DNA from: Nissolia schottii
Taxonomy: Eukaryota > Streptophyta > Magnoliopsida > Fabales > Fabaceae
DNA: 64,000 nt
Assembly: GCA_003254905.1 (NCBI GenBank)
Contig: QANU01094918.1
Coordinates: 25,407-89,406, forward strand
Direction of reading: 5' to 3'
A model generated the notes under the pieces. It did no database searches and was not told the origin of the DNA. It saw only the letters and a list, made by a program, of their open reading frames with translations. Position numbers and translations under genes: made by a program. This document shows positions 35,056 through 45,904 of this stretch, piece by piece. Position 1 is the stretch's first letter. Each line of letters opens with the position of its first letter.

Positions 35056-36267
35056 TGTAACATCTCAATTTTTTCCTTACAAATATTTCGCGAAATTAGT
35101 GTCCTTGAGACAATTATTTATCCATTTCCTAGTCATCATGGTTATCTTTTGGTTTTCCAATTAATTAATTACTTGGCCATCAGGCCATAAGAGGCGTTCT
35201 AGGGGCTCTATAAATAGCCCCCACACTCGTTCACTCTCTGCCTTGTTACTTCAAATTTCCTAAATTATGAGTATCGTTCGTGCACACTGTTGTTACTCTG
35301 ACGGAGCCGGAAAAATCACAGGAACATGCCAAAGTTCCCCGAAAATTATCCACATCAACCTTACTAACTCCGATTTTGCTTAGGAGGTGAGTAATCCTAG
35401 ATTCACTGCCTATGTGACTTATAGGATGACTGTATAGATGTTTATATATGCTTTATACATGGGAAAAATAATTAATATGCTACCTGAGGAGATAATATTG
35501 TATGAATGTTATTTTGGTTTTGGGTGTAATTATATAACAGTGTGAAACAGTAGAGTTAATTGGTATTTATATGCAGGAGTGTAGTTCTGATACATACATG
35601 ATATGGCTTAGCAGTTAGCACATTTGTAGTTAAGTAATACAATAAAAAAAAATAGCTATAAAAATTATACAAGTTAATATACGTTGTATGTTATACGTAA
35701 GTAATATTATGATATGAGCAGGAATATAATTGAATGTATATGCATGTATTAGATTAATATTATATATATATATATATAACGAATATATTAAATATATGTT
35801 ATCTTTGTATTGTTATATGATTAATATCTTTGTATGTAGTAATGAACATAAGAGTATTTTGGTATGTTTCAAACATAATGTGTATAGATGGCTATTTATG
35901 ACAATGTACGATTTAATTAGTCTTATGAAGTTGTAGGCTAAGGATTATATTTAGTAAGTTTGCTAATATTCTAGAAGTTTGTTATAAATTATTTATGCTT
36001 GATAACACCAACGCATGTGTATTAGGTATGACCTTGATGCATGAGAATATAAACGCACAAATAGTATTTGCTCCTTTATTGATATTTATGCAACATGAGG
36101 AATCCGCCGTCGTTAGAGCTATAGGACGGCTAGGGATAACTATTTCAAAGAACACAAATGAATTGTTAGGAAAGTAAGAGATCTTAAGCAGGGTCCGGCC
36201 ACAGTAGGCCGTCATGCCACGAAAACAAAAAATGTAGATACATTAATAGGGAAATTCCCCTGGCTAC

Positions 36268-36830
36268 CTTTCTGCATGGTTTGAGGTCTGCAGGGAAGGT
36301 TTGGCCGAACTCCTACATGGTTTGAGGTCTGCAAGAAAGAGTCCGACTTCATCTTGCATGCTTTGAGGTCTACAAGAGGGTAGGGCTGAGACGTGGCTAC
36401 TTTCCTGTATGGTATGAGGTCTACAGGAAAGGGATGGGTACGTCTTGCATGGTTTGAGGTCTGCAAGAAGGACCCAACACGACTGTCTTATTGCATGGTT
36501 TGAGGTCTGCAGGAAGAGTATGACCACTTTTCTGCATGGTTTGAGGTCTGTAGAAATGGTCGGGCTACTTCTTGCATGGTTTGGGGTTTGCAAGGAGTGC
36601 TAGACGTAGATCCGATTACCTTCTTGCATGGTTTGAGGTCTGCAAGTAAGGTAAGGCTACTGTTCCTGCATGGTTTGAGGTTTGCAGGGAGGGTATGACC
36701 ACTTTTCTGCATGGTTTGAGGTTTGCAGAAATGATCAGGCTACTTCTTTCATGGTTTGAGGTCTGCAAGGAGGACAGGACGCGAATAAGGCTACTCTCTT
36801 GCATGGGTTGAGGTCTGCAAGAAAGGTGTG
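36268..36830. repeat. array of 13 hairpin units with conserved loop and covarying arms
   Basis: Thirteen units with the core TGGTTTGAGGTC(T) recur every 40-52 bp, starting near 36268, 36311, 36352, 36400, 36443, 36488, 36528, 36569, 36621, 36663, 36713, 36743 and 36795. In most units the bases flanking the core are complementary, and the arms differ between units. Examples are TTTCCTGTA/TACAGGAAA (unit 4), TTTCTGCA/TGCAGAAA (unit 11), CCTGCA/TGCAGG (unit 10) and CTTGCA/TGCAAG (units 5, 8, 9 and 13). Spacers vary. The small minus-strand frames across it are by-products of the repeat. Confidence 0.85.
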
Positions 36831-37189
36831 ATAAAGATATGATAAGTTAGGATAAGAAAGATATGATGGGTTAGGTATCGCGTGTATACGATGGATATAG
36901 GGATGTATGTATATGTATGTAGATCGAACGAGTGACTTACGCAATGAGGTTACGAGAAGACGCGATCCAGTGTCGCGATACTCAAACGAATGAGGTTGGA
37001 AGGCACGAAGACCCTACAGGTAATGAAAGATTAGAATTCCCCTATCACCTAGTAATTAGATAAAGCTGCTCAGACTAGCATGGAAAATAATAAGTAGGGA
37101 TCTTAGTATATTATGACACCTAGAGATCCCCTGAGTGGCGGAATCATACTTGAGAAGAAAATGAACTTATGCCCCCAAGGATTCCCACT

Positions 37190-37206
37190 GAGGACGTTGT
37201 GTTCTC
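37190..37206. promoter_or_regulatory. conserved stem in LTR (GAGGAC...GTTCTC)
   Basis: The copy in the 35056-37757 LTR reads GAGGACGTTGTGTTCTC and is followed by ACCCCCCCACTCAC, TTATGG and TTCCAGG, as in the other family members. Confidence 0.45.
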
Positions 37207-37432
37207 ACCCCCCCACTCACTTATGGTTCCAGGAGGACGGGTTGAAGGCACTGACGAGAAGGAGTTGTCACATGGAGATTGCAGACCTTGGCGTTAGGAT
37301 GTTCTGGAAGAACAATAGGACCACAGTTCAACCTTGAACGCTATGACTTTTATGCGCATTGTACCTTAGCTCTTTCATGCCACTGGTGTATATGTATAGG
37401 CATAAGAGCGAGTGTAACTATTTTTGGACTAA

Positions 37433-37484
<52 letters not shown>

Positions 37485-37757
37485 GGAATGCTATAGATTA
37501 CTTTTCATTATGCTGATAACCGCCTAAGTCATATGGACTCTATCGCTTGTGTATATATGCATGTTTCCTCAACACGCACGGCTCATATTTTATGGTTTAA
37601 TAAAGAAAAGTAAAAAAGTTTAAAATCAGTCCATATTTTCAAGTAAGAAATATTTGCCAAGATAAAAGTAGGGGCTAGAAGTAACCCAACCAAAGCAGAA
37701 ACAACCCTGTGAACATTGTTTACGACGTACGAGTAAGCAGCTAGCAGGGGTGTTTCA

Positions 37758-38386
37758 CCATGGTCATCTCAACAACCTTAGTGAAAACCGAGGTCAGAAG
37801 AGTCCTACTAGATCAACGGAGTTCCGCAGACATAATATTCCGCAATTGTTTCGATCAGCTAGGATTAAAAAATTCATATTTTAACCATTACCTTGAAGAT
37901 TTGGTCAACTTTTCTAATGATACTGTCACACCAAATGGCTTCCACCTAACAATTGAACGGAAACCTAGGTCTCGCACAAAAAAGGTTAAATTCCTGGTGA
38001 TAGACAAACCCTCCGTGTATAACATCATCTTGGGGCGTCCCACTCTCAACAAAATAAGTGTGGTCATCTCCACCACAGCCTTAACAATGAAGTTCTTAAC
38101 AAAAGATAATGAGGCGGCCATGGGCCATGGAGATCATATTACGGCAATGAGATGTTATAACACAAGCCTCCAAGTTCGGAGGCGGCCTAGAAGGAGAGTT
38201 AAAGCGAGTTCGAATAGGGGACACACTGGAAAAATTTACTTACGTCAGCAAGGCCTTGCTGCCCCACGCAAAGACTCAAGTAGTATCGACGTTGTGAAGA
38301 AACGCAAATCTTTTTGCATGGACTGTGGCAGATATAACCAGCATCAACACTTACCTCATGTCACAAACAAAAGAGAAGGAAAATGA
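37758..38386 (+). pseudogene. gypsy aspartic protease region
   Basis: This is the continuation of gag-pol after the nested LTR. It has VRRVLLDQRSSADI, where retropepsins of this lineage carry the D-S/T-G-type active-site segment (here DQRSS), and later VYNIILGRPTLNKI, a strongly conserved plant gypsy protease signature. It then loses similarity in a basic linker. The frame is open for about 208 codons but lies inside a dead element. Confidence 0.75.
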
Positions 38387-38399
38387 GGCATGAAAAGAC

Positions 38400-39235
38400 A
38401 CAAGAGGTGTAGAAACAAGTGAAAGCCCTTCAAGACGCAAGATTCATATAGGAAATCATCTATCCCACCTAGATTTCTAACGCGATGATGGTCCCGAAGT
38501 CAGGGGAAGTGGAGGATGTGCGTAGATGATACTAATCTCAACAAAACATGTCCCAAGGACACTTACCCTCTCCCCAACATAGATCTACTAGTCGATTCAA
38601 CTTCAGGATTCCGCTTCCTAACATTCATGGATGCTTATTCTAGTTATAATCATATTCCCATGCACCCCAGAGATGTAGAGAAAACAACCTTCATCACTCC
38701 AACAGGGAATTATTTTTCAAAGGTCATGTCCTTTGGTTGGAAAAACGCAAAAACAACATATCAGAAACTCATGGACAAAATATTCAGCAAGTTGACAGGG
38801 AACCTGGTGGAACTCTGTGGATAACATGCTAATCAAAACTAACACGGAGGAAAAGCTCAAGGCAGATCTTGAAACTGTCTTCCGTTGCATTCATCAACAC
38901 AACAAAAGGCTAATTCTTGCAAAGTGTGCTTTCACAGTTAAAGCCAGCAAGTTCCTAGGATTTATGATTACACAACAGGGCATTGAGACAAACCTCGAAG
39001 AATGCCAAGCCATCCTAGAGATTAAAAGCCCCACATTCGTAAAGGAAGTACATAAACATGGAGAATCGCCTCCCTAACCAAGTTCCTAGCTGCCTCAACA
39101 CAGAAGAATCCTCCTTTTTTCCACCTCACTAAGAAGCTGGACTCATTCGAATGGACGCAAGAATGTGAACAAGCTTTCCTACAATTCAAACAATACCTAT
39201 CAAAACCACCCATCTTGACAAAGCTAGAAACAGAT
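38400..39235 (+). pseudogene. gypsy reverse transcriptase / RNase H fragment
   Basis: Frames give CVDDTNLNKTCPKDTYPLPN, then FRFLTFMDAYSSYNHIPMHP and FITPTGNYFSKVMSFGWKNA, all standard reverse transcriptase motifs. The catalytic YVDD place is disrupted: the frame ends LVELCG and resumes DNMLIKTNTEEKL (about 38817-38860). The RNase H approach follows (DSFEWTQECEQAFLQFKQYL, about 39140-39200). Several stops and shifts show it is inactive. Integrase is absent. Confidence 0.8.
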
Positions 39236-39319
39236 ATATGTATGGTATATGTTTTTGAGTGTACATGTAACATGACTCATTCCAATAAAGTTACATTCAT
39301 ACTCGCATTACTCGTCATA

Positions 39320-39470
39320 AAACCAACAACGGCATCGCAAAGAATGCAGCCACAACCTCCTCTCTGGATGTCCTCCACAACACTTGCCATCAGTGTTTAT
39401 CTTGACGTATCCAGTAGTAAGCGGACAAGGCGGCCAGGTAGCCAAGGAAAAAATGTAATGTTGACAGGCT
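39320..39470 (-). pseudogene. RNase H-like (RVT_3) fragment, minus strand
   Basis: A short frame reads PLTTGYVKINTDGKC and resembles the PxxGxxKxNxDG start of plant RVT_3 / LINE-type RNase H domains. It is in the opposite direction to the adjoining gypsy relic, so it is a separate fragment. It lacks the rest of the domain. Confidence 0.4.
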
Positions 39471-39851
39471 ATCATTAAGCCATAGGTAAATTTCAATTTC
39501 ATGACTAGTTTGCCACACACGGTGGGTCACCAACAAACAAGCCAAGAATCAGCACTAGGAATCATACTGTTTTCTTCTACGGTAAGTAGTTTCTCTAAAC
39601 TTCAGGAAAATACTTCACTTTCCTAAGTCAGCAATGTCTAAACCACAGATTGATTAAACCCAAGAAGTTATCAACTGAATTGCAGCTGACATGAACAAAA
39701 CCAACATAGAAGAATCCTGCAGACTAGAAAAGCAACCTACAGGTGTCAAACAGAAACTATCCATTAACTGCAACATCTAGGAAGAAAAAACAGAATAATA
39801 AAAACAACAGAGACTCCAACAAGGCTTGTCAATGATGGAAACTTGTTTATG

Positions 39852-42800
39852 TCAGGGGCGAGCTCTCTTGTTACTGCATGATGGGCACTTGTATTGCTTG
39901 ATATGCTCTGCCCTCGCAGGGGTGACCTTCACACACTTCCCATGGAACCACTTCTCACAAATGTCACAGCAAATCCAGAATTCATCAGTGCCATAATGCT
40001 CCCCGCATGCCCCGCACAAGGTCTCTCCATGTTCATCATCTTCTTGCTCATCCAGTTCGTCGTCCTCTTCTTTTGCTTGCAATGTCTTTGACTGTCTACC
40101 CTGAGATTCTGGAGCTCGCTGCTCCACCAGCCAACAATTAGACAAGGAAAAATCTATCTCATGATTAAAAGAAAACCACAAACATGATATACCACCTATA
40201 ATACAAGTCAGATATTTCTCTACCACCCCCACAACTTTGTAGCACATCAAAAGAACCTATTTTACAGTTCATTTAAGCAACTTCAGATTTCAAACAAAGA
40301 ATTTGAAAACATGTTCAGATCCTTTATTCACCCTATTCATTTACCCATTTCTTAACACGAATATGAGTGGTAGTCATAAGTCAAAATAGGAACACAAAAG
40401 GTTTGGAATTGATAAATAGATCAATACTCATTTGTCTGCCATAAGAACTCTTTTAAGACTAAATTTCATCTTACAAGTACAACAGCATATGGGAACTTTA
40501 CCAGTGCAACCGATATTTTAGGGGAAAATTCTTTTGATCCTCTAATTATACCCAATTCATCACTTGAGTCCCCTATTTTCAAAAATAGTTCAGTTTGATT
40601 CTCTACTTGTTAAAATGAGTTAGTTTGATCCTTTTTTCATTTAACCACATTTGAATAGTAACATTACCCACATTTGAAAAGTGCAGTTAAATGAATAAAT
40701 GACTAAACTCATTTTAACAGAGGGTCAAATTGAATTCTTTTAAAAATAGGGGACCAAGATGACTAATTGGGTATAACAAGAGGACCAAAAGAGGATTTTA
40801 CCCATTTTTTTTTAATCTTAAAACATTTTTCTTTTGAACGCATGAGCAAATCAACAGTAAAATACAATTAGGAAGGTCAAGTACAGAACTCTTTCCTAAT
40901 CGCTAACACTTCAATCTAAAGCACACCTTAATCCAAAGTTAAAGTAAGGTCATACAATATTTAATGTACATTGTTTCTCATTTTGGTTATTAAACATCTA
41001 TCTTTAATATCTCTTCATATAAATTTTCTTCTTGTCGTGCCAATCCACTTCTCTATATCATTTATACTTTAGGGCATAGAAGAGAATACCACTAATTATA
41101 ACTTCCTACATGTTCTGGTGCAACCAACTTTTTCACCTTACATCATTTTTCTTTTGAATGCATGAGCTAAGTAAACAGTAAAACACAATAAGCATGTTAA
41201 GGATAGGGTTGTTTCATTTTTGCCTACACCTCAGCCATTCAGAAAGCTTAATCCAAAGGGAAGTCAAAGTAAGATCATACAAGACTGAACATATATTGTT
41301 TCTGTTCAAGCCCCTCAACACCTATCTATGATTCCTCTTCATAAAAATTTCCTCTCATGTTGCCATGCACTCATGTCAATCGGCTTTTCTATATTATTTG
41401 TATTTAAGCCATGGAAAAGAATACCACTAGCCATAACTTCCTATATTTTCCAATACAACCAACTTTTACATCTTAAATATTAATAATCATTTTCTTGAAT
41501 TCATGAGCAAAGTCACCAGTGAAACAGTAAGCACGGTCGAGGATAGAGCTGTTTCCGTTTCCCAAAAGCTCAGTCCTCATAGGACATCTTAATCGCAAGG
41601 GTTCAGAGTTATCTTGTGGAGATCGATTTACCTAGTGAGATGGATACCTAGATTCAATACCTATGTTCAAGATTATTTCACCATTTTCATGATATTCCCA
41701 CAATCTTTTCAATGTATCAGATTTTAGTCTGAGCTCCCCAGAAAATTATTAAATTTTTGACCTTGGTTACTTCATTGTAAAGCGGTCATGTATGTATCTA
41801 CAAACAGACAAACTAAAAACCAACCTAATATTTTCATTGCAAAATAAAAACAAGTATGCATGAAAAATATATTTATGTTTCATGCGTGTTAGGAGAAAAG
41901 TATTATTTACTGCTTTAGAGCTGGACTTTGATTTGCTGCCACTGTGGTTTGAAACTGAAGACTTTTCCTTTACTTGTTTCTTTGCTGCACCAGTAACAAC
42001 TTCAAATATTGTTGGCAGTTCATTAATCATATTGAACAGGCGTTTCCTGCATTACAAAAGTAAATCATGATTACTTCGATGAATATGAAATTAAAGATAC
42101 AGATAGGAACTGAAACAATGTCATTAATCAGACACGCAGGACCTAACTGCTTCCTCACTTTCAACCATCTTAAGCCAACTTCATTACAAGTTAACTTCAG
42201 AAAAGATTTACACTTTGAGTTCGAAATACCTGTCAGCCTTGTCAAACCCAAATCTGGCTCCAAAATAGAAGGCAATAGCTAGTAACCATGCATCACTATG
42301 GACAGCAACTAAAGATAACCAGTCCTTATCTTGCATGCCATCCCTGGCAAAGTTAATGCCCAGCACAGGCTCAGGAAGCTCTGGTGGAACTTCTTCAGCC
42401 GGTAAATTTACTTCCCACTGCTCACTAGGAAAGCCATACAAGCACAAATTCTCCTTCTCTGAAAGAATGAAGCAGCGAATGAAGTAACTGACATATAAAA
42501 CACAGATGCCAAATAAAAGGCTTAAAAAGAAAAGCAATATTATCCAGAGAAAATAGGTTGTAATCCATTCTCAACAGTATGTTTATCTGCAGCTAGAAGA
42601 GCTGCATATATCTTTATTTCCAAACAAAAATTTACTGACAAGAAAGTTTTGAGAAGTATCAAGCATTTGATATTACCCTATCTCATAGAAGAATGTCAAA
42701 TTGAAAATAGGTGAATGACACGAGGTGGGCAAAGCAAAATGCATTCCCGCAAGAGTCAGTCAATAAACAAATTTTTATAATCGAATAACCATAGTCAAAA

Positions 42801-44733
42801 ACAATCTCTCCCAAAACCTTAAACTGATAGATAGAGGCAATTGAATGGTTTTATATCTCAACGCGCCCCCACACAAGAGCCCTTTGGGCTTGAAGTGTGG
42901 ACAATGCACATGCTCACCTACCTTGTGCTGAAATTTCATTTTTATTTAGAAGAATGGGGGTGGCACAAATTGAACTCTAGGCCACTTGGTTATAGAGGCT
43001 CTAATTCTATGTGAAAAATCATCTCTCCCAAAAACTTAAGCTAATGGGTAGAGGTAATCGAATGGTTTTATATCTTCACAACCGCTCACCAACCTTATGG
43101 GGAAACATTGCACCATGCCAATCCCTAGTGTCATTCTACCATTGCATATTTGTAAACTAAATCCATACTGTAAAATATGCTTGAATCCTATCTTCAATTA
43201 CATTTAATCATAGAAGGCAAGAAGAACTTAAAGCAAGATATGGTTATTTTTGACCATTTTATTAGATGCAATTCAAAATCACCCACAACAGAATTCAAAG
43301 TTGTCATATACATGATAGAGAACAGAAAAGGACCAGTTGACTTCTGTTTTCATTTCCTATTTTCAATCTGTTTTCTGTTTTGCAGGATTTTGTAATAGGA
43401 AACAAAATGAAGCAGAAAATTAAAACAGGAAATTAAAATAAAAACAAAGCACGCCCTAAATTGAAACATATAACTATGCTACAACACAGTAAGATTTCTA
43501 ATACGAATTAGAATTAGAAAAGACAAAATAAATGATTTTAAGCTAGCTTAGCTGCTGTTCCTTGATATGTGATCCAAAATAAGTGCAAATCAATCTCTGA
43601 ACAGGCAACTTAAGAAGTACAAAATAGCAGTAACCACATATAAGATGAACAGCAGTGCATCTATTAAAAAATGAAAGCAAAAACAAGTGAAGTACTCGAG
43701 GAAACCAGGGCCAACCCCGGGAGCAGTAAGAACTAGTAAACCACATCTACATTCTGACCGGAAAATAATCCTTCAAACATCATAATAAATCAAGGGAACG
43801 ATACTTATTTAACATAAATGAGGACCAAATGCTTTCTGCCCTCCATCATGTTAAAAAAAAAACGCTTGAATACTCAAAAACACAAAATAATGTCACACAC
43901 AAAAACAACACCAAATGTATAAGTACAACTAACCAGGATCACATTGGTTGTAGAATTCTTGAACATCTGCAACATAGCCAAGCAGAAAAGTTCATCAGTG
44001 TGAAGAACTTTCAAAGCCTTTGTACATATATAATTAAAAAAACTGAATGCTATTATGAAGTACCGAATGCCCTATCCAAGTATTGAATTGAGAATAAATA
44101 TAAAAAAATATCAGAAATATAAAACAAAAATGACAAGAAGAAATGCACCATACAACAATTGCAGGTTAGCACATCCCACGGATTGCATCAAATGCAAAGT
44201 ATCTCAGTTAAGCATCATTTAGAAAGGGGAAAAAAAAAAACTTCATTTTTAATGTTTATTCATCTAAAACTAAACATTTTTTTTAAAAAAAAAAATGGAA
44301 CCAATGCAAAAAAAACCTCAACATAAACATCACAAGCACTTTAAGAAAAACTTAAAAAAATTCGAACATCTCAAATTCCTCAGCTGTACAGCTACGCTCC
44401 TGAATATTGCGGATAACCTTGTCAACGGTGCGTACGAAAAGTCGTAACCAAACCCAGTGTTCACGACACTCGAAAATTTTTTGTTGAACAGTTATGAAAA
44501 AATTCAAAAACGAAACGGAATTAAAAAAAAAAAAAAAAAGAGTATCTTGCACGCCAAGCGCATTACTTGAACACAGAATTGATGTTTAAAAAAATGAAAA
44601 GAGAAAAAAAAATTAAAAAAAAAAGAAATTGTTTACCGGTGGTGAGGGCTTTGATGAGTCCAGCTCGTCGGCCCTTGAAATCCCTAAAGACCTCTTCGAC
44701 AGTTCGGGGATTATACTGTCCTCGCGAGTCCAT
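39852..44733 (-). CDS. Alfin-like PHD-finger protein (five exons)
   Basis: Complete gene on the minus strand. Exons: 44637-44733, 43934-43966, 42230-42458, 41911-42046 and 39852-40118. All introns are GT-AG and the phases fit, giving 762 bp and 253 residues, a normal Alfin-like length. Residues about 8-140 are the Alfin N-terminal domain ([57 protein letters not shown]). A Ser/Lys-rich then acidic linker follows (about 145-197), and a C-terminal C4HC3 PHD finger at 200-246 (C200, C203, C216, C219, H224, C227, C243, C246). W222 is a likely aromatic-cage residue. Family members are nuclear readers of H3K4me3, act in stress responses and germination, and some bind G-rich promoter elements. A GA/CT repeat lies just upstream of the ATG (44757-44773). 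Intron 4 holds a MITE. Which of the family's paralogues this is cannot be told. Confidence 0.95.
40521..40803. mobile_element. foldback MITE with long inverted arms in intron 4 of the Alfin-like gene
   Basis: The left arm starts GGGGAAAATTCTTTTGATCC. The right arm, reverse complemented, starts GGGTAAAATCCTCTTTTGGT. Complementarity continues for about 80 bp (both arms pass through TATACCCAATT and GTCCCCTATTTT). Length is 283 bp. This looks like the Mutator-type foldback repeats of plants. The flanks (GATATTTTA and ATTTTTTTT) are both AT-rich but do not give a clean 9-bp duplication. Confidence 0.65.
42800..43095. repeat. pair of similar about 60-bp repeats in intron 2 of the Alfin-like gene
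   Basis: Two copies of a segment reading ATCTCTCCCAAAA, then GGTAGAGGTAATCGAATGG (or close), then TTTTATATCT start near 42803 and 43020 in the same direction. They look like pieces of a short interspersed element. No polymerase III boxes could be confirmed. Confidence 0.4.
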
Positions 44734-45171
44734 TGTCCCTTCTCCTGCACCTTCCTCTCTCTCTCTCTCTCTGTGACTCACACCGGAACCGAAATCAGAA
44801 GCGGGAAAAAGTATCAGTAGTAAAGTGAGAGTGAAAACGACGTAGTTTAGGGCGAGAAAGGAAGCACAAGGGAATTTCCAGAGGTGGAGAAAGAGAGAGA
44901 GGTGGAGGTCGCTCGGCTTTGCCTCTGTCTGCAAAGTAGCAAATTGCAGCTCACTTGACAACTCTTCCTTCCTTTTATTAATTAATTATTTTTATTATTT
45001 ATTTATCTATCGCCCTTTTTTTTTAATATTTTTTTGGTTGAAAATTCAAAACAAAATAATGAGGACACGTAGGAGCCGGCGTGGTCAAGCAAGTACCATC
45101 CTCTGTGCTCGCAGTCACAGATGCGCGCACCATCAAAATCTCACGTCCGTGGATTTACCTTTGTTTCCTAA

Positions 45172-45208
45172 TCACTAGTCACTAGTCACTAGTCACTAGT
45201 CACTAGTC
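45172..45208. repeat. heptamer tandem repeat (CACTAGT)n
   Basis: About five copies of CACTAGT in a row, some 440 bp upstream of the Alfin-like start codon. A simple sequence repeat, potentially length-variable. Confidence 0.9.
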
Positions 45209-45209
45209 T

Positions 45210-45900
45210 TATACACTTTTAACTGTTTTTTTTATTCACACTTTTAACTGTATAATAGGAAGAGTTTAGTTATAATATGTTCTATTTATATAAATTTTGT
45301 GACATGAATAAAAATAATTTATTTTTTTATTATTTAAAAAATTGTGCATGTAAATAATTTGATTGGATAACTGTATTATTTTATGCTATTAGTTTTTAAT
45401 AAATTAAACTCTAATAGTAATTATTAATTACAATATTTATACTAAATATTAATCAAAGTTGTATTTTTTATCAATGATATAATATTATGATTCTGATTAT
45501 TTATGAAAATACTTTTAAAAACTCAAAGTAACAACTAGGTTAAAATTATGAATTTTGATATATTTAATTGAATTAGGAATTAGTAGATTATTAGTTTCTT
45601 ATTTTAAAACAAATTCACTAAAAATAAGACATTTATTTTTTCTAAAATAAATTTATCTTTGGAATAAGTAAGTAAAAAAAGCATTAGTTGTTACGAACTA
45701 ATAAGAGGAAAATTAGGGAAGAGTTATAGAGAATATTGTTGAGAACGAATAGAGGGAATTATATTACTAATAATCTTAAATGTGTGTTATAAAATAAGCA
45801 CTCAAAGGTTTATTTATAGGCTAAGAGTAAGAATACATAAAATCACATCAAATTTTTGTCATATCAACATTGCCTATCTAATCAAATACTAACTGAATTA
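45210..45900. other. AT-rich stretch upstream of the Alfin-like gene
   Basis: No gene or clear repeat boundary. The sequence is strongly AT-rich with many short homopolymers. It lies between the upstream region of the Alfin-like gene and an LTR 3' part. Confidence 0.45.
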
Positions 45901-45904
45901 GGAT

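Larger units (their letters stand above)
35056..37757 (+). mobile_element. nested large non-coding LTR (solo LTR), 2702 bp
   Basis: It starts TGTAACATCTCAATTTTTTC and ends CAGGGGTGTTTCA. CCATG lies on both sides (35051-35055 and 37758-37762), a perfect 5-bp target duplication inside the host gypsy reading frame. No protein domain is present. It contains a 13-unit hairpin array (36268-36830), an (AT)n run (about 37442-37480), the conserved CACCTAGAGATCCCCTGAG block (37121) and the stem at 37190-37206. Confidence 0.9.
32891..39280 (+). mobile_element. degraded Ty3/gypsy retrotransposon, split by a nested LTR
   Basis: A probable 5' LTR starts TGTTACGGACTAGCCC at 32891. It is followed by gag remains (33352-35055), a protease region (37758-38110), reverse transcriptase (38400-39080) and the start of an RNase H-type segment (to about 39235). 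All frames are broken by stops and shifts. An intact YVDD motif is missing: the place is spanned by a frameshift at about 38817. Integrase and 3' LTR are not visible. The element is cut between gag and protease by the 2.7-kb LTR 35056-37757. The 5' LTR resembles the solo LTR at 48142-48599. Confidence 0.82.

Noticed and set aside
36264..36804. Overlapping minus-strand frames with repeated QTSNHA-like residues
   Set aside because: They are translations of the tandem hairpin array; the repeat itself explains the open frames.
36268..36830. CRISPR-like array
   Set aside because: Repeats and spacers are irregular, the DNA is plant nuclear and there are no cas genes; the units are hairpins in an LTR.
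44563..44961. 132-residue frame extending upstream of the Alfin-like start codon
   Set aside because: The conserved protein starts at 44733 ([11 protein letters not shown]); the upstream part includes the 5' leader and a CT repeat, and the downstream part runs into intron 1.
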